Positions 10,896 to 23,457 of a DNA stretch of 64,000 nucleotides are shown piece by piece. How positions within the stretch are numbered: the first letter of the stretch is position 1; every line of letters begins with the position of its first letter. This DNA comes from Elymus sibiricus (lineage: Eukaryota > Streptophyta > Magnoliopsida > Poales > Poaceae). The notes below the pieces were generated by a model. That model made no database searches. It saw nothing but the letters and a program-made list of their open reading frames with translations, and was not told the DNA's origin. The translations under genes were made by a program, and so were the position numbers. The stretch lies in assembly GCA_039707655.1 (NCBI GenBank), contig CM077666.1:401407886-401471885 (forward strand), in the 5' to 3' direction.

Positions 10896-13800
10896 TGTGA
10901 CGCCCCAGACTCAATCGTGCACTAATCATACACGCAAATGCGCACGATCAAGCCTAAAGACTCATGGGAAGATATCACAACACAACTCTAGACAAAAAAT
11001 AAAATAATACAAGCTTTATATTACAAGTCAGGGGCCTCGAGGGCTCGAATATATAAGCTCAAATACAAGAGTCAGCGAAAGCATCAATATCTGGGTACAG
11101 ACATAATTAGACAAGGTTGCCTTAAGAAGGCTGATCAAAACAACGACAACTAGATCGAAGAGGCGCAGACCTCCTGCCTGGGAGCCTCCGAACTACTCCT
11201 GGTCGTCGGTCTCCACGTAGTAGTAGGCTCCGTCAATGTAGTAGTAATCGTCGGCGGGATCAGCTGACTCCGGGGCTCCGTCATCTGATCGCAGCAATCG
11301 GGTAGGGGGGAAAAGGTAGCAAAGCAGCCGTGAGTACTCATCCAAAGTACTCGCAAAACTTACATCAGATCTATGCTAAGTATGCATCGGTATCAAAGGG
11401 AAAGTGCTGTCTCTGTGGACTAAACTGCAGAATGCCAGAGTAGAGGGGTAAGGCCTAGCCTATCGTAGACTAGCATCGTGCAGCATCAGAAGAGAGTAGA
11501 GTAACATATAATATAGTAACAAGTATATATTAGCAACGCCCAGAGATCCTTCCTCGACTCCCTGCGAGAAAGCGATCCCGGAGCCATAATATCAGTTTAG
11601 TTTCACAAGTATCCAGTTCTAGTTGTAGTAGATCGGGATACAACTACGAGCGTCCTATTACCGTGGACACGGCTATTCGAATAGATAACTTCCCTGCAGG
11701 GGTGCACCAACTTACCCAACATGCTCGCTTAACTCTGGCCGGACACACTTTTTGGGTCATGCCCGGCCTCGGCTCATCGACACACCGTAATCTTACCTAG
11801 GCTCAACAGAGAGGCCAGCACGCCGGTCTACAATCCTAAGTGCGAAGGGGTCATGGGCCAATCGTCCTTTGCACTCCTGTGCGTTGCGAACGCGGCCGGG
11901 AGCAGACCCACCCCCTTAATACAAGCGTAGGCAGTAACTGTCCAACCCGGCGTGCGCCACTCAATTGCTGACGTCTAAGAGCTTTTAGAAGAATCGGATG
12001 ACGCCGAGTGCCCACTTTTATTCCCGCGTGGTGGTCGGTGTGTAAAAGGCCAGAGGCCTACTTAGATCACATATCCAAACCCATTAGTGCGTTGGGAGCT
12101 CACGGTAACGATCAGTGATCCTGTCGCCCCGTCTCACGGACTTACGGCAAGGGTCGGGCCCATCCCTCTCCTAGGCGGTATGCCTGCCCGGCCGTGCCGC
12201 GTAATTATCTCGCAGGTACCCTCATGGTCAACCCGACTTCACATCTCTCGCGGGTACCCCTCGGGGTCGACCCGACTTCAACAAGGGACTGAGGTAAATA
12301 CAGGGTATCCGTGTGTCCATAACATCAAGGGGGAAATCCGAGGAATCACCCTCAATGGATTCTTACTCGATGTAACCGTCAAGGTGAACTTGGAGGAATC
12401 ACCCTCGATGGGTTCACACTTGAGGGGTTGCACGACAGAGGCATCATCGGAGGTGGTGAAATAGGAATCACCCTCGGTAACCCACAACCGACTAGCTACG
12501 CTACAGAGATATCATCAGGAGTGAGGTAGGAGGTATCACGCTCGGCACTCGATAGTAGCTCTGCAGAGTCATACAACTAAGGGGGTGTGCGGTGATGTGT
12601 CGGTAACTGCACATCGATCACGTTGATCAAAACATCCGGAAGAAAGGCATGGCAACACGGACAAGGGTGCGGGGCCACTGATGGATTACTAACCAACCTA
12701 TACTAAGCATTTAGGATAGCAAGTAAGGTATCAACAGCAGTTACAAAAACAGGCTATGCATCAGAATAGGAGCTTTCGGACAACAGTAGCAAAATCTAAT
12801 GCAAGCACGAGAGAGAAAGAATGGGCGTTATAGGAATGATCAAGGGGGGTTTGCTTGCCTGGTAGCTCTGCTGAGAGGAGCTGGACGTCAGGGGCGTAGT
12901 CGTACTCCAGAACAACGTCAGTCTCAGAGTCTACCGAAGAGAAGAGGGGGAAGAAACAATAAATACAAAGCAAACAAAAGCAACACAAAGCATGACATGG
13001 CAATATGCTGTGCTAGGGGTGACCTAACGCAATGCTACACGTTACAGACGGAGCGGGAAAACATCTGGGGATATTTTCCCGGCTCTGGGCAGTTATCAGA
13101 CAGACGATCTGGAGGGGAAGGTTTCATGTTTGCAGTGTTAGAGGCATGTGACAGTTACAAGGAGGGCACCAACGGATTCGTCTCATTTTTCTAAACGTTT
13201 TTCATATATAAAACATTTTACATCCGAGCTACGGTTGAATTTATATGAATTTACAAAGTTTTAAACATATTCTGAAATTGTTTTAATTATTAATACGAAT
13301 TTAAACAGTACAAAAACCTTTTACACCCACTGTGGGCGGCTGGCCACAGTGGATGACAGGTGGGGCCAGGGGGCCCAGTTGACTTAGTCAACTGCCCTGT
13401 CAGCAGTCAACTGGGTTGACTGTTGACTTAGTCAAACTGACAGGTGGGGCCTACCTGTCATAGACTGAAACAATTAAGCAGTAGATTAATTTAACTAATT
13501 AGATTATTTAGCTAGTAGGACCCACTTGTCAGTGTCATATTAATTAACAGATTAAGTTTATTTATAAAAACAGTTAATTAAGCGCGTGGGGGCCACATGT
13601 CATAGACTGGGGCTGCCCAGTCAGCACAGTTGACCAGGTCAACCCAGTCAACGGGGCCCGTGGGACCCACTGGCACTGACCCAGGTGGGCCCCAGTGGCA
13701 GGCCACGTCGGCGGGCGGCACCGGAGCTGGCTCCGGCGACCACTCCAGCGGCGCCGCGGCTCGGGAACACGTTGGGATTCAGCTACGGGGCACCAAACGA

Positions 13801-15088
13801 GGCACGGTCGGTTGCATTCGATCGGGCGGACGACGGCGCATCGAACGGTGGCGGTGGCGTTACCGGAGAAGGCCTACAGCGACGGCAGCGATGTGCGTGG
13901 TGGACGGCCGGAATCGGGTGCTCCTGGGGCTGGGGCTACGGCGCACAAATGAGGAGACCGAGGCGTTAGCGAGGCCCTACGCGGCGTGGGGAGCACAACG
14001 GTGGCACGCACGGGATCAAAAGGTCACCGGGGCCATGCCGACGGCGAGCTCAAGCACCGGCGGCTTTCGGCCACGGTGGGCAACCTAGCTAGCGCTCGCA
14101 AACGACGGCGGGAAGAGAGGGGAACGAGGAAGAGGCTCACCACGAGCCTGTAGTTGAGCAAAGAGGGCTCAGGGGAGGCCTGGAGCAGACGGCGCGGCGG
14201 CGGCGATCTCTGGCATACGAGGAAGAAGAAGAAAGTGAGGGCGGCTATGCAGAGGCTCTCGGCTTGGGCTCGTGGTTGCAGGCGGCGTAGCGGTTGACGG
14301 CGCATCTCATTGACACGGCGGCGAGGCGATAGGGTGACGATGGCCGCTGCTATGGCAAAGGCGCGGCCATCGCATCGTCGGGCGAGGTAGGAGAGCGAGG
14401 AAGAGAGGGTTAAGGTTCGTCCACGGGGCGCGAACGAGGTCTTCTAGCCCACCGCGGCACCTGTAGCGGCGCACTGTCGAGCAGGCGAGGAGGGGAGGCC
14501 GGGCGCGGCATGCGCGCGCACGCTGACACGTGAGGAGAGAGAGAGGCGGGAGGTTGAAGGAGAGAGAGAGGTGGGCTGGGCCGGTGCCACTGTGCACTTA
14601 GGCCCAATACACAGTAGTTTTTAGGCTTTTCCTTTTCTGTTTTTCTGCTTTTTCTTTTTCAGAAACAGTTTGCATTTAATTAAGCCATCAAATGACTTTT
14701 GCAAAATATGGAACTTAGCCATTTAAATGCATTGCAATATTTGGCACTGCCACAAAAAGTTTGGGAGGCATTTGAATTTGCTTGAATTTTTCATAAATGG
14801 AAAAGCATTTAAATATGCTGATTTGGCACTGTTTTAATTGCTATAGCCCATTAATCAAATAAGTGGTGTTGTTTTCCTTAACAAATAATTGTTATGGAAT
14901 ATTTGGTAAATGATGGACTATTTTGCAGCCATGTTTGTGAAACTTTAAATTTCACTTGCAATTGGAAATTGAATTCAGTGAAGGAGTTTGAAATGAGATA
15001 TGATTTCACTATGATCATTCCTTGCAAATCAAAGTAGCTTAGCATTAATATGAAGATCACTGTAGCTCATTTACACAGGGGTGGTACA
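10896..15088 (-). repeat. Complete ~4.2-kb LTR (3' LTR) of the chromodomain-type element
   Basis: On the plus strand it begins TGTGACGCCCC and ends GGGGTGGTACA, so in element orientation it starts TGTACCACCCC and ends GGGGCGTCACA. The right end is placed where the purine tract (AGGAGGAGAA on the minus strand) stops. It holds GC-rich stretches around 13630-14600 whose many short ORFs recur with changes in the right copy and carry no known domain. Confidence 0.8.
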
Positions 15089-15100
15089 ATTCTCCTCCTA
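15089..15100 (-). other. Polypurine tract of the chromodomain-type element
   Basis: On the minus strand it reads TAGGAGGAGAAT directly before the LTR start TGTACCACCCC. It would prime plus-strand DNA synthesis. Confidence 0.65.
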
Positions 15101-15119
15101 TAAAAGAAATTCTTGTCCT

Positions 15120-15355
15120 GAGAATTCAGGAGGTAGAAGGAAAGAGATCGGGATATTCTTCGCGAAGATGATCCTCGCGTTCCCAATTGGCTTCATCTTG
15201 AGTGTGATTCGACCACTGCACTTTAAGGAACTTGATTGCCTTCTGACAGGTCCGACGTTCAGCTTGGTCAAGGATGCGGATCGGATACTCCTTATAAGAG
15301 AGATCATCTTGTAATTCAAGCATCTCATGATCCACTGCGTGGTGGGCCCATAACC
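15120..15355 (-). pseudogene. C-terminal chromodomain fragment of gypsy integrase
   Basis: The minus-strand frame contains EYPIRILDQAERRT, then FLKVQWSNH and ANWEREDHLREEYPDLF, ending at a stop near 15126. These match the conserved chromodomain at the C-terminus of chromovirus integrases, which is thought to guide integration to particular chromatin. Upstream the frame runs directly into the leader and primer-binding sequence, so everything from gag to the integrase core has been deleted. As a protein it is a remnant. Confidence 0.82.
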
Positions 15356-15378
15356 CACAGGTCCCAGGATCGAAACCT

Positions 15379-15392
15379 GCCTCTGATACCAA
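15379..15392 (-). other. Primer binding site of the chromodomain-type element
   Basis: The minus strand reads TGGTATCAGAGGCA, close to the initiator-tRNA-Met complement used by many plant LTR elements. It lies two bases from the end of the right LTR, which ends CGTCACA in element orientation. Confidence 0.8.
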
Positions 15393-15394
15393 GT

Positions 15395-18300
15395 TGTGAC
15401 GCCCCCGACTCAATCGTGCACTAATCATACATGCAAATGTGCACGATCAAGCCCAGAGACTCACGGGAAGATATCACAACACAACTCTAGACACAAAATA
15501 AAATAATACAAGCTTTATATTACAAGCCAGGGGCCTCGAGGGCTCGAATATATAAGCTCAAATACAAGAGTCAGCGAAAGCACCAATATCTGGGTACAGA
15601 CATAATTAGACAAGGTTGCCTTAAGAAGGCTGAGCAAAACAACAACAACTAGATCGAAGAGGCGCAGGCCTCCGGCCTGGGAGCCTCCGAACTACTCCTG
15701 GTCATCGGTCTCCACGTAGTAGTAGGCTCCGTCGGTGTAGTAGTAATCGTCGGCGGGATCAGCTGACTCCGAGGCTCCGTCATCTGATCGCAGCAATCGG
15801 GTAGGGGGGGGGAAGGTAGCAAAGCAACCGTGAGTACTCATCCAAAGTACTCGCAAGACTTACATCAGATCTATGCTAAGTATGCATCGGTATCAAAGGG
15901 AAGGGGTTGTATCTGTGGACTAAACTGCAGAATGCCAGAGTAGAGGGGTAAGGCCTAGCCTATCGTAGACTAGCATCTTGCAGCATCAGAAGAGAGTAGA
16001 GTAACATATAATATAGTAACAAGTATATATTAGCAACGCCCAGAGATCCTTCCTCGACTCCCTGCGAGAAAGCGATCCCGGAGCCATAATATCAGTTTAG
16101 TTTCACAAGTATCCAGTTCTAGTTGTAGTAGATTGGGATACAACTCTGAGCGTCCTGTTACCGTGGACACGGCTATTCGAATAGATAACTTCCCCGCAGG
16201 GGTGCACCAACTTACCCAACACGCTCGATTAACTCCGGCTGGACACACTTTTCGGGTCATGCCCGGCCTTGGCTGATCGACACACCGTAGTCCTACCTAG
16301 GCTCAACAGAGAGGCCAGCACGCCGGTCTACAATCCTAAGTGCGAAGGGGTCATGGGCCAATCGTCCTTTGCACTCCTGCGCGTTGTGAACATGACCGGG
16401 AGCAGACCCACCCCCTTAATACAAGCACAGGAGGTTACCGTCCAACCCGGCGTGCGCCACTCAATTGCTGACGTATGAGAGCTTTTGGAAGAATCGTACG
16501 ACGCCGAGTGCCCACTTTTATTCCCGCATGGTGGTCAGTGCGTAAAAGGCCAGAGGCCTACTCAGATCACATATCCAAACCCATTAGTGCGTTGGGAGCT
16601 CGCGGTGACGATCAGTGATCCTGTCGCCCCGTCTCGTGGACTTACGGCAAGGGTCAGGCCCATCCCTCTCCTGGGGCGGTATGCCTGCCCGGCCGTGCCA
16701 CGTAATTATCTCGCGGGTATCCTCACGGTCAACCCGACTTCACATGTCTCGCGGGTACCCCTCGGGGTCGACCCGACTTCAACAAGGGACTGAGGTAAAT
16801 ACAGGGTATCCGTGTGTCCATAACATCAAGGGGGAAATTCGAGGAATCACCCTCAGTGGATTCCTACTCGATGTAACCGTCATGGTGAACTTGGAGGAAT
16901 CACCCTCGATGGGTTCACACTTGAGGGGCTGCACGACAGAGGCATCATCGGAGGTGGTGAAATAAGAATCACCCTCGGTAACCCACAACCGACTAGCTAT
17001 GCTACAGAGATATCATCAGGAGTGAGGTAGGAGGTATCACCCTCGGCACTCGATAGTAGCTCTGCAGAGTCATACAACTAAGGGGGTGTGCGGTGATGTG
17101 TCGGTCACTGCACATCGATCACGTTGATCAAAACATCCGGAAGAAAGGCATGGCAACACGGACAAGGGTGCGGGGCCACTGATGGATTACTAACCAACCT
17201 ATACTAAGCATTTAGGATAGCAGGTAAGGTATCAACAGCAGTTACAAAAACAGGCTATGCATCAGAATAGGAGCTTTCGGACAACAGTAGCAAAATCTAA
17301 TGCAAGCACGAGAGAGAAAGAATGGGCGTTATAGGAAAGATCAAGGGGGGTTTGTTTGCCTGGAAGCTCTGCTGAGAGGAGCTGGACGTCAGGGGCGTAG
17401 TCGTACTCCGGAACAGTGTCAGTCTCAGAGTCTACCGAAGAGAAGAGGGGGAAGAAACAATAAATACAAAGCAAACAAAAGCAACACAAAGCATGACATG
17501 GCAATATGCTAAGCTAGGGGTGCCCTAACGTAGTGCTACACGTTACAGACGGAGCGGGAAAACATCTGGGGATATTTTCCCGGCTCTGGGCAGTTATCAG
17601 ACAGACGATCTGGAGGGGAAGGTTTCATGTTTGCAGTGTTAGAGGCATGTGACAGTTACAAGGAGGGCACCAACGGATTCATCTCATTTTTCTGAACGTT
17701 TTTCATATATAAAACATTTTTCATCCGAGCTACGGTTGAATTTATATGAATTTACAAAGTTTTAAACATATTCTGAAATTGTTTTAATTATTAATACGAA
17801 TTTAAACAGTACAAAAACCTTTTGCACCCACTGTGGGCTGGCCACAGTGGATGACAGGTGGGGCCAGGGGGGCCAGTTGACTTACTCAACTGCCCTATCA
17901 GCAGTCAACTGGGTTGACTATTGACTTAGTCAAACTGACAGGTGGGGCCTACCTGTCATAGACTGAAACAATTAAGCAGTAGATTAATTTAACTAATTAG
18001 ATTATTTAGCTAGTGGGACCCACTTGTCAGCGTCATATTAATTAACAGATTAAGTTTATTTATAAAAACAGTTAATTAAGCGCGTGGGGGCCACATTTCA
18101 TAGACTAGGGCTGCCCAGTCAGCACAGTTGACCAGGTCAACACAGTCAACGGGGCCCGTGGGACCCACTGGCAGTGACCCAGGTGGGCCCCAGTGGCAGG
18201 CCACGCCGGCGGCGACACCGGAGCTGGCTCCGGCGACCACTCCAGCGGCGGCGTGGCTCGGGAACACGTTGGGATTCAGCTACGGGGCACCAAACGAGGC

Positions 18301-19320
18301 GCGGTCGGTTGCGTTCGATCGGGCGGACGACGGCGCATCGAACGGTGGTGGTGGCGTTACCGGAGGAGGCCTACAGCGACGGCAGCGACATGCGTGGTAG
18401 ACGGCCGGAATCGGGTGCTCCTGGGGCTAGGGCTACGGCGCGCAAATGAGGAGAGCGAGGCGTTAGCGAGGCCCTATGCGGCGTCGGGAGCACAACGGTG
18501 GCACGCGCGGGACCAAAAGGTCACCGGGGCCACGCCGACAGCGAGCTCGAGCGGCGGCAGCTTTCGGCCACGGTGGGCAACCTAGCTAGCGCTCGCAAAC
18601 GACATCGGGAAGAGAGGGGAACGAGGAAGAGGCTCACCGTAAGCCTGTAGTTGAGCAAAGAGGGCTCGGGGAGGCCTGGAGCAGACGGCGCGGCGGCGGC
18701 GATCTCTGGCGTTCGAGGAAGAAGAAGAAAGTGAGGGCGGCTATGCAGAGGCTCTCGGCTTGGGCTCGTGGTTGCAGGCGGCGTAGCGGTCGACGGCGCG
18801 TCTCATTAACACGGCGGCGAGGCGATAGGGTGACGATGGCCGCTGCTATGGCAAAGGCGCGGCCATGGCAGTGTCGGGAGAGGTGGGAGCGCGAGGAAGA
18901 GAGGGTTAAGGTTCGTCCACGGGGCGCGAACGAGGTCTTCTAGCCCACCGCGGCACCTGTAGCGGCGCACCGTCAAGCAGGCGAGGAGGGGAGGCCGGGC
19001 GCGGCGTGCGCGCACGCGCTGACACGTGAGGAGAGAGAGGCGGGAGGTTGAAGGAGAGAGAGAGAGGTGGGCTGGGCCGGTGCCACTGTGCACTTAGGCC
19101 CAGTACACAGTAGTTTTTAGGCTTTTCCTTTTCTGTTTTTCTACTTTTTCTTTTTCAGAAACAGTTTGCATTTAATTAAGCCATCAAATGACTTTTGCAA
19201 AATATGGAACTTGGCCATTTAAATGCATTGCAATATTTCGCACTGCCACAAAAAGTTTGGGAGGCATTTGAATTTGTTTGAATTTTTCATAAATGGAAAA
19301 GCATTTAAATATGCTGATTT
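15395..19320 (-). repeat. Truncated 5' LTR of the chromodomain-type element
   Basis: It aligns with 10896-14826 over its whole length with scattered differences, such as AGTAGGACC versus AGTGGGACC near 13515/18010. Identity stops at 19320 after ATATGCTGATTT. The final ~260 bp present in the left copy are missing and replaced by unrelated joining sequence. Confidence 0.83.
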
Positions 19321-19422
19321 CGGTGTTGGGCCGGTGGGCTGGGCCAGTGCCACTGTGCACTTAGGCCCAGTACACAGTAGTTTTTAGGCTTTTCCTTTTC
19401 TGTTTTTTTGCTTTTTCTTTTT
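19321..19422. repeat. Filler DNA at the deletion junction
   Basis: From about 19334 to 19422 the sequence repeats roughly 90 bp found at 19070-19158 (GTGGGCTGGGCC...GTGCCACTGTGCAC...GTAGTTTTTAGGC) in direct orientation. It sits between the truncated LTR and resumed gypsy coding sequence. A copied local segment at a deletion breakpoint is a common product of end joining in plants. Confidence 0.7.
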
Positions 19423-19775
19423 TTCACAATTTATAGGTATCTCTCCAAATCCACTTTCATAATTATTACAATAAGATTCAACACCCTCCAAAATAGTGGG
19501 ATCATTAGTACCTAGAGTTGACACTCTTCCAAACCCACTTTCATCAATATAATCATCATAAATAGGAGGCATGCTTTCATCATAATAAATTTGCTCATCA
19601 AAACTTGGGGGGCTAAAAATATCATCTTCATCAAACATAGCATCCCCAAACTTATGGCTTTGCATATCATTAGCATCATGGATATTCATAGAAAGCATAA
19701 TAACAACATTGCAATCATGCTCATCATTCAAAGATTTTATGCCAAACATTTTATTGAATTCATCTTCAAACACTT
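19423..19775 (-). pseudogene. Polyprotein scrap of the minus-strand gypsy element
   Basis: A minus-strand frame of about 115 codons includes FEDEFNKMFG and two copies of an ESGFG motif, as in the region just upstream of protease in related gypsy elements (compare KSGFGEV near 290). The frame is interrupted at 19776 by the solo LTR. After removing that insertion it appears to continue at 23997 with GRKIVPK. Its 3' side is cut by the deletion junction at 19422. Confidence 0.65.
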
Positions 19776-21469
19776 TGTAACACCCTGGTTTTCGCTCCTT
19801 GTTTTTTTTTCCTTCGCGGGATTTGACTCCCGTCATTTTTTTCGGTGTTATTGGATTTTCTCTCGCTCTTGGGTATATGAAGATGGTCATTTAGCCTTGC
19901 CTTTCCTATCTAACCAGAGATTCTCCCTAGTCCAACTTGGCCACCCAAAATATTCTCAGGATTTTGCCACCGAAACCCTACCTACCGAATCACCGGAAGG
20001 GAAACCCTAATTCCTTCCGTTACAAAGGAACCCTAATTTTCTTTGCTCTGTTGCCTCCCAAAATTTTCCTAGTGATCATCCCATATCTATAAACCCTGGA
20101 TATGCAAAAATATTGTCAAGTCATTTGCAATATTTTTCATTTAAAATTAATTCCTTTTTCTACTGTTTAAAGGAATTAAATCCAGGAAAATATCTATCCA
20201 TCTCCAAAATTCATGAAAACTTGTGGAGATATTCTTTGTGATCATATTGAGCTCTCATAAAAATATTGGCCATAATTAAATAAGGGAAATTGCATTTCCC
20301 TATTTAAAGCCAATATTGCATTTTGGGCACTTTCCAAAGGAGCTACCATTTTGGTAGCCAGGAAAAAATCCCAAATAATTTGTGGAGTTTCTCCTATCCA
20401 TATCTTCACCATTACCATCAATAACCCAAGTTCCATAGTTCAAATTTTGAGCACATCATCCAATTCTTGTTTCTGGATTTATTTTGAGGTTGTGAAGCAA
20501 CTATATTTTATATTGCTTCAAAAATCTTGAAATTAATTGAGGACCTCACACTCTCTATATTATGTGACCATGCAAAAATTCACATCATTTTATCCAGCCA
20601 ATTTCTCCCAAAAATTCCATCTAGTTTCTGTCCAGATTCTAGCTCTGTGAAGGAAGTACCACTTTGGCATTTCCAAATGAGCTGAAATTTTGCCGGTACC
20701 TCCATGCATCCACATAACTTCCCTCCACCAAAATTCAGCTCATTTCATTGAGCCATTTAATCCCAGCTTCAAAATCCCTTTTCTGGACCAAAATTTGCAA
20801 TGCAAAGGAAGTGCATGCAAACAAGGTCCAAATGACTTGAAATTTTTCCGGCATCTACACTTTCCTACCACATTTTATTATGACAAAGAACCAGCTCCAT
20901 TCCTCTAGCCATTTATCCACAAAAATTCAGTCAAATTCCTGTGCAGAACCTATGTCAGCTCAAATCAGTCAACATCATGTCTCCATCTCCCTCCATAACT
21001 TGACAGGTCAACTCCAGAGACATTAATGCATCTATTTGACATGGCCTGGAGTCAAATAGGCGCTCTAGACGCGTGGTGCCCGCGATGACCACGAGTTGGC
21101 CACGCCAAAACTGGTGCTCTGCGTGCCGGCAGCATCGGGTCGCGTCGGCCAGCCCATCTCCAGCTGCCTCTGGATGTCTGGGAGCGCCGACGTCGCCGTG
21201 GCTGTCCACGCAGCCCTCCTAGAACCCTCTTCCCCCTTCCTCTTCCTCTCCCAGAGCGCCAGCTCCGCCGCGGCACAGTGCGCGCCCGTGACCCGCGTCG
21301 TCGTCTTCCTCTGTCCTCTTCCTCTCCGAGCTCTCCCAAAGCCACGGTCGGCTTCTCCACTCTCCCGGAGCCCCTGCCGACATCGCCCCTTCCCTCCGCG
21401 TGTCCCCGAGCGCCAGTGCACCGATAATGTCGCCACAGCGGCCTAGCTTATCCGGCGAGCTTCCCCGGC

Positions 21470-21477
21470 TATAAATA
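21470..21477 (+). promoter_or_regulatory. Candidate TATA box of the solo LTR
   Basis: TATAAATA follows a CpG-rich stretch and precedes a pyrimidine-rich region. This is the layout of an LTR promoter reading rightward, and it fits the plus orientation inferred from the LTR ends. Confidence 0.5.
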
Positions 21478-23399
21478 GCCCACTTCCGCGCCCCTCGAGC
21501 TCATCAATCCCCTCCCCTCTTCCTCTGGTGCACCCCAGCACGCTTGCCCGGCCGAATCCATCCTCGGAGCACGGCAATTTAGCCAGAGCTAGCCCACGGC
21601 CTCTGCGCCCAGCCCACCTCTCCGGCCATCCCCGACCCCGTCCGAGCATACCCACGGACGCGCCGCTCTCCGGCGACCTCGCCCGTGCCCTCGCCCAGCC
21701 CCCTCAGCCACCGGAGCCTTCCCATCGACCGGAGCCGCCGCCCTCGGCCACGTCGCGTAGCTCCACCTCCGGCCAACCTCAGCCTCGCCCGAGCTCTTCC
21801 CTGGAAGCGGCAGTCGTCGGCGCACTCGCCTGTATGCACACCGGAGCGCCCGGGCCTCACCGGAGCCGGAGCTCTCTGTCGCCGCGTCGGGACAGAGGAG
21901 AGAAGGAGGAAGAAGAGAAGAAGGGAGGAGAGAGAAGACCCGACAGGTGGGGTCCGGGCCCACCTGTCGGCGACTGGAGGCTGGCCAGCTGGTTTAAGTG
22001 GATACGCATTCCACTGAATGCGCTTTCTTCCAAGGAAAGCGCCTTCTCCGGAGTACGCCATCAGTCCAGCAGAGGAGTGGGCCGGCCCATGAGCAACAGT
22101 AGCAGCCGTGCCAGTTTCAGCACTGTGCGGCCCAGTAGCACAGTGCTATTTCTTCTTATCTCGCTGAAAATCGGTCAGGGGTCCAGTTGTAATTATTTAT
22201 ATTACAGATTGGTCCCCGACAGAAAAACCCTTATATCTTTTTGCTCGCAACTCCGATTCAGGTGAATCCAAAGCCCACATTCTCTATTCGTCGAGCCCGT
22301 TCCGATGACATCACTTTCACCATGTTGACACTTTCTGAAAATGCCCATTTTGCTCCTGCCCTATATCCAGCCTCTCCGAGAGGGAACCCTTTTCGACGAA
22401 TTTTTCCGCGAGGTGATCGCACTTCTTCTCGGAGGATTCCTTCACTCCCAGGCCAGCGGACCATCTGATATATGCCCTAAAGCATTGATTATGTGTTATT
22501 CTTGTGTGTTTAAATTAATGATCATCTTTATGGTGAAAGTAAATGAGTAGGCAAATCCTGCTAGTTCAACTTGTTATTTAATCCACTATTGTTTATCATG
22601 AATGCTATTGCACTAGTGACTCGTTGTAATATAGTATGGAGATAGGTTGTTATGTTGATATACTAGTTTGCATCTTGGATTATCATTAATATTGCAATAA
22701 TAAAGAATATGATATAATGACAACAACCTCCTCCGTCGGCTGGATCGAGTCATAGTGCCACCGAACCGAGCTCATCAGTGCAGCCACATTTGCCTTTATG
22801 AGAAGGCCCTGACTTGGTCTATTGTCTTGCCTCTTGTCGGTGCCACCAAAGAGGGAGGGTTATGCGTGCGTGCTACCCTGGCCTGGTAGGCGGCGATAAT
22901 CCTGTGAGCCAGTTTAGTTATATGGTACCAGGTCCCCGTTTGGGACAGTTTTGTTTGGCCACGACGGTGGCAGGTGTCACGGGGTGACACAGGGGCCACC
23001 CAGGACATGACCCTGGGAGGGTATGATTGTCGGTGGGACCGTAAGAGTGCCAGGCAATGGACAAGTTTTGTTGGAGCAGCACCGGTCCACCCGAATGGGA
23101 GCATGTGGCCAGGAGCTCCATAGTGTGGGTAAAGTGCGCAACCTCTGCAGAGTGTAAATCTATTCGAATAGCTGCGTCCTCGGTCATGGGACACAGTTTG
23201 TACTAGGTCACACTATTTGGTCTGTGTCGAGTCTGGAGGAACAAACTACATAAATGTTATTGCTAAGACTGAACCAGAGAATGGTAAGGTTTATCAGACT
23301 TGCAGTACAGATGCATGGACATTGGATGATGTCAGGAATATGAGATGTTAGCCATGGGATGGCTAAGAGAGAAACGGTCGTATGACCGAAAGATTAGGA

Positions 23400-23457
23400 T
23401 TGGGTTTGGATCGGATTCGGATTCGGATTTGGATTTGGATCGGATTTGGATTGGATC
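23400..23457. repeat. Hexanucleotide-like array GGATTT/GGATTC/GGATCG
   Basis: About nine imperfect 6-bp units (TTGGAT, TCGGAT variants) run in tandem within the solo LTR. Confidence 0.85.

Larger units (their letters stand above)
10896..19320 (-). mobile_element. Chromodomain-type gypsy derivative: two ~4.2-kb LTRs around 0.3 kb of internal DNA
   Basis: Two long near-identical direct repeats (10896-15088 and 15395-19320) flank a 306-bp internal segment. That segment has a primer binding site next to the right repeat, a chromodomain fragment, and a purine-rich tract next to the left repeat. All these cues agree on minus orientation. The right (5') LTR is truncated at 19320, where it lacks about 260 bp found in the left copy. 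Gag, protease, reverse transcriptase and most of the integrase are missing. It is nested in the gypsy element 5932-25830; only the left flank of the insertion survives, so the target duplication cannot be verified. Confidence 0.82.

Noticed and set aside
13630..14600. Several GC-rich frames of 90-150 codons repeated at 18128-19093
   Set aside because: They are parts of the two LTRs of the chromodomain-type element. The frames shift and change length between copies, so they are not maintained as coding.
21528..22265. A 245-codon open frame in GC-rich DNA
   Set aside because: It lies inside the solo LTR downstream of its TATA box. Composition is Pro/Ser/Arg-rich in all frames, several overlapping frames are equally open, and no domain is visible.
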